Shown in pieces: positions 1 to 10,451 of a stretch of 64,000 bases of DNA. Every line of letters begins with the position of its first letter. Positions within the stretch are counted from its first letter, which is position 1. The stretch is from positions 78,915,808 through 78,979,807 of the forward strand of contig CM028378.1 in the NCBI GenBank assembly GCA_013146195.2, given 5' to 3'. The translations under genes and the position numbers were made by a program. This DNA is from Codonopsis lanceolata (lineage: Eukaryota > Streptophyta > Magnoliopsida > Asterales > Campanulaceae). The notes under the pieces are model-generated. The model ran no database searches. It saw only the letters and a list, made by a program, of their open reading frames with translations, and was not told where the DNA came from.

Positions 1-1595
1 GTTCTAATCTGCTTAGACTTGGTGTTATCACAGAATTTCACAAAATCAGGTTTGAGAGCAATGGATTTTAAATCCCAATCTGTGAAAAAAGAATCTACTT
101 GAATATCATATGGAGCATGATCATCATCACCCTCCACAGATCGAACCTTACGACTTGTAACAAAAGAAGCTGATAACAGGTCGGACCACAGCTCCTCAAG
201 CTCATTAGCGGCCCAGTTCTTATAATCAACCTTTGCAGTCTCGGAAATAATAGGAGAAACCTGCCCAACCACATTATCTTCAGAAACCCCGTCTTCAGTT
301 TCCTCGTCTATACTGGCTAGGACCTCAAACGCATTAGACGTATGAACCTTAGCAACTGAAGTTATGGGCACCTGTTGTTTATCCTTCTTTGGCAGTGAAC
401 ACTGCTTTACTACATTCTTCGGAACCTGACTAGCCACCACATCAATAATTTCAGGTTCGATAGGAAATCCATTCTTATCTTTTGCAGTTGAAGTGGATCC
501 CATAAATGCTGTAGACGGAGACACTTTAGGAATCCATTTACCCGCTTTTTTTGAAGATACTTGTTCCATAACAGGAGCGGCATTATTAATCCCGGTAGGT
601 ATATTGCTCGGGCCATCATTAACGCCAGGAACTTCATTAGAGGGTGGTTTATTAACATTCTTACCTAAACGTTCCACCTCTTCATTAACTCGGCGAATAT
701 TCCCCCTATCAGAATTAACATCTTGTTTAGTTCTTTGCCCATTGGCGTCCCCTTTTCGTTGGCCTTTACGGCATAAATCTTTAGTGTGCCCAATTAAACC
801 ACAACCGAAACAGTAGTCAATATTTCCTTCGAAATCTAAAGCCTGCCAAAACCCATCCTCTTTGCCAATACCTATCCAGATTCTTGAAGGAAGAGAAGCG
901 GCCACATCTACTTCAACACAGATTCGAGCAAACATCGGTCGAGATAAAGCAAGAGTTTTTTCATCCGCTCTTAAAAAATGCCCAAAAGAGTTCCCAATAC
1001 TCTGAAGGAATGAAGGATTAAAAAAATTCAAGGGCAACCGTGGCAGTTTAACCCATACCGCCACTCGCGAACAATCTTTTTTGAAAGCGAAATCTGATGT
1101 CCAACGGAACGACCGGAACAACGAGGTCTGAATCATATGAGATTCTCTGGATAAAGCCTTAATTAGATCTTCATTGGATGAGAGGTGCACCATGACATGA
1201 CGGGGATCAAGAAGGCCTACAACGAAGGGGCCCGTAAGCTTCCAGTTCTTTGCAATTTCCTCCTGAATTGCGAAAGTTGATGGTCTGCCAGCCGAAAACT
1301 TGAGAATCATGGTATTATTTAGTTGGCGTTCAGATAACTCGACCTCCAAAGGAGTAAAGACGCAAGCAGGTTCATTGTTCATGGAAGAGCGTTGCCGAGG
1401 GGCTAGAGGAATTTCTTGTAAGATAGGTGGAGAATTAGGGTTTGAGCCAGGATTGAGCCGAGGTTGACCCGTTACACTAGCATACGTTTTAATGGGTGGG
1501 GGATCAACCGTGGGTGTGACGGGATTGGGAGGAGGAACCGCCGGACTAGGAATATCCGGAGGAGGCATAGGCGTGGCTGCCGTTGCAGCCGCCAT
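1..1595 (-). CDS. LINE ORF1-like nucleic-acid-binding protein (DUF4283 + CCHC knuckle), partial at window edge
   Basis: An uninterrupted frame runs from an ATG at 1595 to the window edge, at least 531 codons without a stop. The N-terminus is Pro/Thr/Ala-rich (about 60 residues). Residues about 75-250 match the plant DUF4283 pattern, including a Trp-Val-Lys-Leu-Pro stretch and a 'FARICVEVDV' motif. A zinc knuckle CX2CX4HX4C follows at residues 262-275 (771-812 on the + strand). The rest is low-complexity linker. This architecture is typical of ORF1 (gag-like) of plant L1-type LINEs, where it binds the element RNA; some plant DUF4283 proteins are stand-alone, so membership of a LINE is inference. 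The endonuclease/RT ORF would lie to the left, outside the window. The open frame implies a relatively young copy beside the decayed gag on its right. Confidence 0.8.
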   Translation of the reverse strand, partial: MAAATAATPMPPPDIPSPAVPPPNPVTPTVDPPPIKTYASVTGQPRLNPGSNPNSPPILQEIPLAPRQRSSMNNEPACVFTPLEVELSERQLNNTMILKFSAGRPSTFAIQEEIAKNWKLTGPFVVGLLDPRHVMVHLSSNEDLIKALSRESHMIQTSLFRSFRWTSDFAFKKDCSRVAVWVKLPRLPLNFFNPSFLQSIGNSFGHFLRADEKTLALSRPMFARICVEVDVAASLPSRIWIGIGKEDGFWQALDFEGNIDYCFGCGLIGHTKDLCRKGQRKGDANGQRTKQDVNSDRGNIRRVNEEVERLGKNVNKPPSNEVPGVNDGPSNIPTGINNAAPVMEQVSSKKAGKWIPKVSPSTAFMGSTSTAKDKNGFPIEPEIIDVVASQVPKNVVKQCSLPKKDKQQVPITSVAKVHTSNAFEVLASIDEETEDGVSEDNVVGQVSPIISETAKVDYKNWAANELEELWSDLLSASFVTSRKVRSVEGDDDHAPYDIQVDSFFTDWDLKSIALKPDFVKFCDNTKSKQIR

Positions 1596-1871
1596 GCAAA
1601 GGAACGGCCAAACTAGCAAGAGAAAACCCTAGAGAGAGAAAACCCTAGAGAAAATAATCTTAAGAAATAAGCAAAGACATTTAGATTATTATTAAAAGCA
1701 CACTGTACAGGGTTTATTACATTATTGAGGACCTGGGGTTTGAGATCCTCAATTTTATGGGGCGGATTGGTAGATGACCAATCCGTAAAGCTAGGGAAAG
1801 GAATAGGGATAATATATCTGAAGCGGTCCACCAGATCTGCGGGCGTCCAAAAGCGGGCCGGTCTTAATATA

Positions 1872-3649
1872 CTAGTTCTGCAGAGGCTTATTAGAAATAG
1901 ACTCAAACTCAGCAGGGAGCTTCTCGTAATCAATACCTCTGCCTATCATACCCAGGAAGTTTTTATCAACCTCAATCATGTTGATTTGAGGTAGAGAGTT
2001 ATTGACTATATTTGGTCTGGGAGGAGGTTTTTCAATAACTTTATCATCTATAAGATCCTGGATAGCATCTCTGAGTATATAACATTTATCGGTGAGGTGA
2101 CCACTGCAGCGATGATATTCACAGTACTGGGCATGATTCCAAGTCCTAGGCAGGGGGTTTGGTGGCTTATAATTTTCCATGGGCCTTAACACTCATTGTG
2201 CCATTAGACCCTGCAGGATCACAGACTGGAGGCTTGCAGTTCATCATAATGCCGGTTCTGATTTTTGAAATTTCTGTTCGGGCCATTATTCCCTCCGACT
2301 GTGTTGACAGACCTGTCCGCTCCATAAGACCATGGAAAAGTGCCATAATTTTGGGTAGGAAAAGTGGCTGATGCATTTCCTACCACATTGACATTTGGTG
2401 CGGGTGTGGCTGCGGCTGTCTTCCCTTTAGAGTAACGGAAAGAGCTAGGAGACGTATTGACTTGTAATTGCCCCGTCCGTATATCTTCATCAATACAGGC
2501 TCCTATCTCTATTATTTCTTTAAAATTGGTGTAGGGGAGATACCGCGTGTGTTCCAGGTAAATGGGCTGGAGGTTTTTGATGAACATTCTGCATGACTCG
2601 GGACAGGTCTGTCAAAAGTTTGGGCCAACTTTCTTTTCCACCCGATTGCGAACTCGGACATGTTTTTTTTTCCTCGGGTGCACGACTCAAGGTCCCTTCT
2701 ATTTTCGGGATGGTGTTGTCTTTGTACCTTTCGAGAACGCTTGACTATCGGTCCCACGTATTCATGGTGCCGCTTTAATCGACAACATTAGCCATTGTTT
2801 GGCAGCCCCTATTAGGGTGAGGTGAAAATTGGAAGCCATAGCCTCAAAGCTAGCTCCCCTCGACTGCATGCCAGTAGAATAAGATTTTAAGTGGGATATA
2901 GGGCATCCAATCCCATCAAATTTTTCTATGTCGGGCATTTTGAATTTGAAAGGCAATACTGCCGCAGGTTGTAATGTCAGTGCACGCGTAGAAAAATTCC
3001 CCTTTGTTGAGAAGCTTAAGTACCATGGCTTTTATATTTTCCACGTCGGCCTCTATTTTGGTGGTGGGGAGTGGCTTTTTGGTATGTACCGGCCGATTAA
3101 GGAAGGCCGGGTTAATTTAAGGCTCGTTGTGGTAAGGATTTTGGGCTGGATATGGATTTTGGGCTGGATACGGATTTTGGGCTGGATAAGGATTGTAGGC
3201 TGGATAAGGATTCTGGGCGGGTGGAACTTGGGTAGGATATGGATTTTGGGTAGGTGGATTTTGGATGGTTTTGGCTGGGCGGTCAGGATCATTATAAGGT
3301 AAATAAGTGGTAACTTGGCCTGGCGGGTTATAACTTTGTGGGTCCATATGTGTGGGCGTCAGAGTGGGTTGGTTATGGGAAAAGGGTGGTCATTTGGGCT
3401 TTGGGGAATTTTGGTGCTTGGGTAAGGATATGAAGGATAGGACGGGTAAGGGCTGATATTTGGGTAGTAGGGACTTAGTGGAGGATTGGGATTTGGGGTA
3501 GTGGCCATATTTGGTGGGTTAGTGTTTGGCTGGGGAGTTGGGTTTGGAGGCACATGAAATGTTGATGCTTCCTGGGGGACTACAGGGGGAGAGTTCACCT
3601 CACCACTGGGCTTCGGACCTTGTATAAGACTTGTTATTTGGCTTAGCAA
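1872..3649 (-). pseudogene. Broken gag of a Tat/Ogre-like Ty3-gypsy retrotransposon (element B)
   Basis: Gag-like segments occur in several frames on the - strand. The start is a Pro/Asn/Tyr-rich N-terminus from an ATG at 3649. A capsid-type segment beginning 'KFKMPDIEKFDG' lies near 2760-2956, and typical gag helices containing 'FAIGWKRKLAQ' and 'MFIKNLQPIYLEHTRY' lie at 2460-2680. A CX2HX4HX4C knuckle ('YCEYHRCSGHLTDKC') lies near 2081-2126 and is followed by 'ILRDAIQDLIDD'. The knuckle variant and its downstream helix are usual in Tat-lineage gags. Frame changes between the pieces mean it cannot make one protein. No protease or RT follows to the left; similarity fades near 1690, next to the LINE 5' end, so the LINE may have inserted here. 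Its 5' LTR and PBS are at 5533-6685. Confidence 0.75.
3117..3292 (-). repeat. In-frame Asn-Pro-Tyr-Pro-Ala-Gln tandem repeat inside gag B
   Basis: The - strand gag frame encodes repeated 'NPYPAQ'-type units (roughly seven, some diverged to NPYPAY or NPYPTQ). At DNA level the + strand shows repeated 'GGATTTTGGGCTGGATA'-like units of about 18 bp. The low-complexity linker explains the spurious open frames on both strands here. Confidence 0.8.
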
Positions 3650-5532
3650 GCGATCATGTCGTGCATCCGATGTCTAGCCACGCTTCATTGCCGAGTCTGA
3701 GCGCACTCGGAGCCCCCAGATATGCGTACCCTATATCGGATTGCTCATTTGCCATACCTTGCTTTCGGATTTGTTTCCTATGAACCGATTCGCCTTGTCC
3801 CGATCTCGTCGATATCCTCTAGTCTGATTTCCGCACTACTTTCCCGTATCAACCGGCCAGTACTATCTCTGCATTTCCAAATTTGGACCAGGTTTCTGAG
3901 GAAAATGGGTTATGGAGGTATCAGGAGGCTGGCTGAAGGCTTTCTGGGCTTGGAGTACGGCGTGTCTTTATTAGTATATTTTTTTATTATTATTTAATTG
4001 TTCCCTACAGTTGACCGGATAAGCACCTGCTTTATTTTGACAGTCTCAGGACTTTTTCCTGGAACAGTGGATTCTTTCTCCAGAGTATAGGACCAACGTA
4101 TTCCACTTGCCTTTCGACTCCCCAGGACTGGACTGGTCCCAGGCGAAGGGCATATACTCTTTCCAGGATCCACCATTCGAAATGGTCTAGGTCGAGCATT
4201 AGAGAATAATAAATCAGCCCCTGTTTATTATTTATTTTTGTCATTATTATTATTATATTATTTTTTTTGTTGCGAAATTTATTTTCATCATTCTTTTTTT
4301 TACTTCCGCATTTTTTTATACATACATATATATATATATATAGACTTTTTCTTCCTTTTTTTTTTTGACAGGGCCTGACCCATTCAAAGATACAAAAACC
4401 GGTCGGTCTATGAAGTGTCCTGAGAATCTATATGCATTCTAACGTTGGTTCATGCAGGGGGTAGGCTGATCATGGTGTAAGGTAACAGTTCGGAATATAC
4501 CTATATGCGTTTGTGTGTGTGCGGTATCTAGAAAGCAGGAAAATCTTTATCCATTTACAGATATATAAACAGAAAAATAAACATATACGGCATGTCTTGC
4601 TGTTACATGTGGATTTTCTTGGCTTTCTAATTTGAGCGCAAGCAAGCAAGCACACCACATTAAGAAATAGAAAGAAAATTGGGGAAACTATCTATCCCTA
4701 TTAATTACAAATTTGGTCCTATGTCCCCAAAGTAAAATGACAAAATGAATGCAAATATGTACAAATATATAGAATAATAATAAAGGAAAAATGAGCAGAA
4801 AGAAATAATAGTACCGAGCCAAAAATAAAGCAATATTTAAAATAAAGCCCCGGCCCTTTTTATTGTGCTACCCAAAATTTTATTGCAACATATATATAAT
4901 ATTTTTTTTATTTTCTGATTTTTCGAATTTTTTTTTATTTTCAGATTTTAAAAAAAAAAATTTTTAAATACACCTGTAACAGTTATCGGAACGAAACTGC
5001 TGCAAGATGGAGGATCATATCCACAAATATAGACACGGATGTATAGGAACGCAATATTCAAATGCATAAATTAATATAACAAACATACTTTGGCCAGAAA
5101 CAAATAAAAACAAAAAAAAAGTTTATTTTATGAGTCTAGCCCTCCATTTTATTTAAAATAAAACAACTCCCCAGCAGAGTCAACACTGTGAGCTTCAGGG
5201 ATGCGCCGCCCGCGCCCTGGTTGGGTGCGCAGACGCAGGATGCGGACACCACGCTTCTCATTCCACCCTCCCTTGTTTAGGGGAAGACGAAATCAAAAGT
5301 GCGAGAGGAGTGCTGTCTATGATAGCGCGTTGGAATGCGTCTCGGTTGCCTTTAGTGGATTTTTAACCCAATATGGGATTTTATGGTTTCCCGCATCAAG
5401 TTATCCCTTTTTTAGGGGATACCAGTATATGAGAATACATCACCCTTCCATTCTCATTTTTCCTTGTTTAGGAGAAAACAGAAAAGTGCAAAGAAGGAGT
5501 GTTGCGAGGCCCCACTCGATCCAAAAAGTTTA
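3650..5532 (-). other. Non-coding leader (5'UTR) of element B
   Basis: This 1.9-kb stretch between the PBS of element B and its gag start has no convincing frame. It contains AT-rich tracts (4250-4340, 4890-4980) and a GC-richer segment near 5200-5240. A diverged direct repeat pair sits near 5258-5315 and 5443-5510, each with a 'CCTTGTTTAGG' core. Ogre-type elements can carry an extra ORF in this position; none is visible here. Confidence 0.55.
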
Positions 5533-5541
5533 GAGTCGCCA
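5533..5541 (-). promoter_or_regulatory. Primer-binding site of element B (tRNA-Arg type)
   Basis: On the - strand the LTR is followed by TGGCGACTC, which matches the first nine bases complementary to the 3' end of plant tRNA-Arg (ACG), as recalled from general knowledge. tRNA-Arg priming is known for Ogre-type elements. Bases after position nine diverge, so this is a short match. Confidence 0.5.
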
Positions 5542-5954
5542 TCTTTATTTTAAGGCAAAACTAAAGCAAAACCAGAAAAAGAAAACCAGAGATAATGAAA
5601 ACGGGTTCGGAGGCTAAGTTACGAGTTGAGAAGGTGCTAGGCACCCAACTCGCCTTTTTGGTCTCAAAATAGTTTTTTGCTAGAGTATGCTTATTGTTAT
5701 ATTTATTTAGCAGATAAGTAAAGCATTGAAAGACAGGAAAGTAAAACAAATACATAATATTTCTCAATCTAATCCGGGCAGCACAACGACTTATATTGAC
5801 TACATTGAGCTGGATTTTAGATAACAACTTTATAAATAATAAATGAACAAATAAATAAATAAAAACACGCTTAAAGGCTATTACCTTTTAGAGCGGGGTG
5901 TGCTTGCTCTGTCCTTCTCGGGAGAGGGAGACTTTTATTTCTGTTGCTGATGTG

Positions 5955-6125
5955 ATTTGGGCAAAGTGACGGCTTATATATGGTAGTTTTGGGCTTACTC
6001 ACTCGGGCACAATGACGGCTTAATTTTGGTGGTTTTGGCCTTTTTGGTTGGGCGGAATAACGGCTTATTTAGGGTGGTTTCAGCCTATTTACTTGGGCAA
6101 AGTAACGGCTTACTTTATGGTTTTT
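5955..6125. repeat. Four tandem ~45-bp units in LTR B
   Basis: Units carrying 'GGGCAAAGTGACGGCTTA' or close variants begin near 5957, 6003, 6048 and 6091, each followed by a T/G-rich 'TGGTGGTTTTGGCC'-like tail. They lie downstream of the TATA box, so they would be in the transcribed R/U5 part. Confidence 0.75.
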
Positions 6126-6344
6126 GGACCGGGGAAATATGGTGGATACCTAACTAAAGGGCTAGAGATCACTTTAACCGGTTGGATTTGTGTTTTGGCG
6201 GAGTTTGGACAGGGTTTTGAGGCTTTATGAGAGGGAGGGATCACTCGCTCACTGATCGCTCTTCAGCGTAAAAGTTACGCAGAGTAACTCTTCGTCGAAA
6301 ACTTCTCAGCGAAATTCTTCTTCGAAATAGGGAGCCGACACCTC

Positions 6345-6352
6345 TATTTATA
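6345..6352 (-). promoter_or_regulatory. TATA box of LTR B
   Basis: TATAAATA on the - strand, followed by AGAGGTGTCGG, about 335 bp inside the LTR start. Its position and context fit a retrotransposon core promoter. Confidence 0.6.
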
Positions 6353-6685
6353 GTTGGATCCGTGCTTCATCGGCTTGTACCGCGCGCTTGACATTTTGTA
6401 CAATGCGTTAACGAGGCGGGCACTGTTGAAGACCTTGGCGCGGACAAAAAGCTCCTTGGGCGCGGCGCCAAGCATGTTGGGTGCGGCGCCAGATGTTGGT
6501 GGGCGCGGCGCCAACTGTTCAAATTTCTCAATTTTTTGACACTTTCCCCCCTGCAGTTCACTGTTCATCCTACTTTCTCCTATTGCATTTTCAACCCTGT
6601 AACTTGAGATGTTGTTAAGTTTAAGCAGTTCTTGATATCGCATGCCAGAGTTACATATCAGGGGTACGAAATTGGAGTGTCTACA

Positions 6686-7405
6686 GGTAGCCCCCAAAAA
6701 CATGCCGAGCAAGAGTAACCGATGAACTAATCATGCAACATGGTATAAAATTAACCCATAAATAATAATGTTTAACACATCATTATCTTTTTAAGGTTAA
6801 TATCTTACGGGTAGGAGTTCAGTCTGTGAGCCTGATGTCAGCTGGTGCTTCCCCCGGGCATACAGATCGTGGTTTCCCTCCCTGAGTGCTTGGTTCATGC
6901 CAAGGCTTTTGACTGGGCAGGGCCCATATCGCCTTGGGCGACCTTCAGAAGATCGCCTAGCGGGCATGGCCCAGCTTGGCGACCAACGACCGGGCATGGC
7001 CCTTGTTCGATGTGGGTACCTCGAAGCGGTTGTCAGTATATCAACTGGGTGTGGAGATATACGACTAGCAGTGTTGCTCGGTCACTGTAGGAATCCGAGG
7101 TAGCTAGCCGCTATCCGATGGGCGTGGCCCCTACTGCGTGGCGGGCATCCTAGTACATGAACCGGGCAGGGCCGCATCTCACCCATAGAGAAATTAAGTT
7201 CACTAATACTCGGGTGTTTGAGTGTTGACTGGGCTTCGCCCTGGTCGCTTGTCAGGCAAGCAGCTTTGTTGAACATAACGCAAACAATCGATAGATGCCA
7301 GTAAAATCTGAATGAACAAATTACGGAAAACTTGCCTTTATTAAATAACTTTGGTGACCCTCAACAGGGCTGAGGGTCTTGCCCGTTCATGTACTGAAGA
7401 CTGAC
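6686..7405 (-). other. 3' non-coding region of element A with polypurine tract
   Basis: Between the integrase stop and the neighbouring LTR there is about 720 bp without a real frame. It repeats a 'GGGCATGGCCC'-type palindromic motif several times (for example near 6905-6990), a motif also present in LTR A. A purine tract (TTTTTGGGGGC on the - strand, near 6690-6701) abuts the LTR start at 6685 and could be a polypurine tract. Confidence 0.5.
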
Positions 7406-8164
7406 TTAAGGGTAATACTTTTTCAAATGATCAGCGTGCCATGGATGCTTCAGGTCTTTTCCTTCCCGAGTCCGGAGTGTGTAAGTGCCCTCTCTGATTA
7501 TACCAGTAACCTGAAAAGGTCTTTCCCAATTAGGTGATAGCTTTCCCCATTCTGCTCGTTGGCCTGTTACCTCCATCTTTCTAAGTACCCAGTCTCCAAC
7601 CATGAAAGCTCTGCCTCGGACCCTTTTGTCATGATGAGCTTTTGCTCGCTGCTTGTAGTTGACCATTCTGAGCCGAGCATCCAGTCTTCTTTCTTCCAAA
7701 AGATCAAGGTCTATTGCTCGCGCAAGTTGGTTGTTCTACTCGCTGTAATGGGAGACTCGATAGGTAGGCAAAACCATTTCAACCGGAATCATTGCCTCAG
7801 ATCCGTACGTGAGAACAAATGGGGTTTCTCCTGTTCGGCTGCGTACAGTAGTTCTGACTGCCCATAAAGCTGATGGTAGTTCTTCGGCCCATTTCCCAGC
7901 TCGCCCTTCTAAATTTCTCTTCAGTGCGTGTAGGACTTGCTTATTTCCGGCTTCGGCTTGTCCGTTCCCTTGGGGATAAGCTACAGATGATTGCCAATGC
8001 TTGACGCCCAAGCGAGCACATTCTGCAGTGAACTTGTCCGAGAACTGGGTGCCGTGGTCTGATATGATTGCCCGCGGAAGGCCGAATCTGCACCATACTT
8101 GATCATGGAAGACTTGATGACGTTTGCTTCTGTGATTTTGGCCAGGTGCTTTGCTTCTATCCAT
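7406..8164 (-). pseudogene. Integrase catalytic core and C-terminus of element A
   Basis: This frame carries the second and third catalytic acidic residues of the DDE core: Asp in 'SDHGTQFSDKF' (about 8041-8062) and Glu in 'PQGNGQAEAGNK' (about 7940-7962). The C-terminal part has 'VGDWVLRK' and ends in 'HLKKYYP' with a normal stop at 7406. A TAG at 7736-7738 interrupts it. A frameshift near 8100-8112 separates it from the upstream integrase half. Role in an intact element: insertion of the cDNA into the host genome. Confidence 0.85.
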
Positions 8165-9906
8165 TTCGTAAAGTAATCGATGGTGACCACTGCATATTTG
8201 TATTTGCCTTGTGCTAGCGGGAACGAGCCGATCAGATCAATTCCCCACATGTCGAAGGGCCAGGCCGCAACGACTGGAGTTTGTGTGGTAGATGGAAGTC
8301 TTCGTTTGTCCGCGTATCTCTGGCACTTTTCACATTCGCGAACATACTTCTCTGTATCCCTTCTGAGGGTTATCCAGTAGTATCCAGCGCGTAATACCCT
8401 TTCTGCTAGAGCGCGGGTGCCCGGGTGGCCGCCACATTCTCCCTCGTGCACTTCATATAAAACACCTTCAGTTAATTCCGGGGGTACACAGCGAAGCATA
8501 GGTCTGACCTTAGATCGCTTGTACAGAATTCCCCCTACTACCGAGTAACGAAAGGCCTGGCTTTTGACTATGGTGGCCTTAACTTTGTCCGCGGGTAGGA
8601 TCCCCTGCTCGATGTAATCCTTGTAATCGTCAATCCAACTTCTGGTCGCTGGCTCAATATCCATTATCACTGGTCTATCAATGGCCGGAGTTTCCAAGTG
8701 CTCTATCATCACTGAAGGATTTAGTAATGCCAAATTTGCCTCAGCGATCTTGGATAAATAGTCTGCCCGCATGTTGTCAGCACGATCAATTCTGACGATC
8801 TCCCAGAATTTGAAAATTTTCAAAATTCCTTTGACAAGTTCGCAGTATCTGACCAGTGAGGGGTGATGTACCATATATTCCCCCTGGACTTGGTTCACAA
8901 CCAATTGTGAATCCGAGTACACCGTGATCATTTCTACTCCCATGTCCGCTGCTAGTTCGAGACCGGCAATTACTGCTTCGTACTCAGCAACGTTGTTGGA
9001 GGCGGGGAACTTAAATCGAAGTGCTAGCTCGAATTCTGTAACTTGGTCGGGAGCTATGAGAAGGATGCCAGCTCCGCTCCCGACTTTGCTCGCTGCTCCA
9101 TCAACATATAGATCCCAACAGTAGGCAGGCCGAGGTTGTGGCAGCTGTTCTTGCCCGGGCTCTGTTGACTGCTGGGTTTCAGGCTCTTCTTGCTGAGTGA
9201 AGCTTGTTTCTACCAAAAAATCGGCCAATGCCTGAGCCTTGATTGCTCGCCTGGGCAGGTAGTCTATGTGGAATTCAGTGAGCTCAATCGCCCAGTTGAG
9301 TAGTCTGCCCGACGAGTCAGGCTTATGAAGAATCTTGCGCAGTGGTGCGTCTGTGTATACTATGATTACATGTGCAGAAAAATAAGCCCTTAATTTTCGG
9401 GCAGCTACAACAAGCGAATAAGCTAACTTTTCTGCATTAAAATAACGACCCTCAACAGGACTGAGGGCTTTGGATACATAGTACACAGGTTTTTGAATGT
9501 CTAATTCTTCCCTAACCAAGACAGCGGCCACAGCCTGGTCTGTGGCCGCTAGATATACATACAAAGGCTCACCGGGTACAGGGCTGCTAAGGAGGGGTGG
9601 CTTGCCAAGATATTCCCTGAGCTGCTCTAGGGCTTTGGCGCAGTCTGCATTCCACTCGAATCCTTTGTTGCCGCGTAGGACTTTGAAGAACGGGAGGCAC
9701 TTCTCTGCTGACCGAGAGATGAAGCGGCCAAGGGCAATGATTTTACCGTTCAATCGTTGTATGTGTTTGATGCAGTAGGGCTGTTCCATGTCGAGTAAGG
9801 CATGGATCTTCTCCGGGTTTGCTTCTATCCCATGATGATTAACCATGAACCCGAGGAATTTTCCTGCTCGAACTCCAAAAGTGCACTTACCCGGATTCAG
9901 CTTCAT
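7981..9906 (-). pseudogene. Element A RT thumb, RNase H, archaeal-type RNase H and integrase N-terminus
   Basis: A 641-codon open stretch. It starts in the RT palm/thumb ('LNPGKCTFGV'), followed by the Ty3-gypsy RNase H ('YVSKALSPVEGRY', 'VYTDAPLRK'). A second RNase H follows around residues 260-400 ('WDLYVDGAASKVGSG', 'VAEYEAVIAGLELA', 'VYSDSQLVVNQ'). The integrase HHCC zinc-binding domain lies near 8322-8453 ('HEGECGGH' and 'CEKC'), with the first catalytic Asp in 'DMWGIDLIG' (about 8230-8243). The last part is out of frame because of the lesion near 8100. The upstream RT is joined through another frameshift near 9955-9962. The tandem RNase H arrangement places it in the Tat lineage. Confidence 0.9.
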
Positions 9907-10451
9907 GTTATGCTTTCGTAGATTAGCAAATGTCTCTGCCAGGTCAAGAGTGTGGTCGGGCCTTTGGTTTTGATGACCATGTCATCTATGTATGCCTCCA
10001 TATTTCTACCGAGCTGTGAACCGAAGACCTTATTAACCATGCACTGATAAGTTGCCCCTGCTTTTTTCAACCCGAATGGCATCATCTTATAGCAGTAAAG
10101 GCCTCCCGCTGCCCGGAAGGCTGTCTTTGCTTTATCTTGTTCGTTCATCCTGACCTGGTGGTAGCCTGAGTATGCATCCAAGAAATTGAGCATTTCGAAA
10201 CCAGCTATGGAGTCTACAAGCATATCTATACGAGGCAACGGGTAGCAGTCTTTCGGGCAGGCTTTATTGAGACTTGTGAAGTTGACACACATCCGCCACT
10301 TGTCATTGGCCTTCTTGACCATCACTACGTTTGCTAACCAGGTCGGGTATTGGATTTCTTCGATGATATCTGCCTTTAGGAGGTTTTCAATCCCTGCCCG
10401 GATGGCTGCACTTTTCTCCGGGGAGTACTGTCTTGGACGTTGTTGGATAGG
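9903..10451 (-). pseudogene. Element A reverse transcriptase, N-terminal and palm region
   Basis: The frame downstream of the TGA at 10452-10454 encodes RT. It includes 'KWRMCVNFTSLNKACPKD', the first catalytic Asp in 'FLDAYSGYHQV', the 'MPFGLKKAGATYQ' block, and the Tyr-Ile-Asp-Asp catalytic motif (Asp pair near 9981-9986). The reading frame is lost about 20 nt later (9955-9962) and resumes in the frame used by 7981-9906. The catalytic residues themselves are intact. Confidence 0.9.

Larger units (their letters stand above)
5542..6685 (-). mobile_element. LTR of element B (Tat/Ogre-like)
   Basis: On the - strand the LTR begins TGTAGACACTCC at 6685 and ends just before the PBS at 5541. It holds a TATA box (6345-6352), then an R/U5-like region with four tandem 45-bp units (5955-6125). 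Three GC-rich 'GGCGCGGCGCC'-type motifs lie upstream at 6456-6513. The start is sharp; the inner end is inferred from the PBS because no clear CA terminus is seen. A G-rich tract sits directly outside the start (6687-6701), as would be expected before a 3' LTR rather than a 5' one; see findings. Confidence 0.6.

Noticed and set aside
2928..3347. + strand frame of 124 codons and a second - strand frame over gag B
   Set aside because: Shadows of the repetitive NPYPAQ-coding region in other frames.
9497..9778. + strand frames across the element A pol region
   Set aside because: Antisense shadows of the long RNase H/integrase frame.
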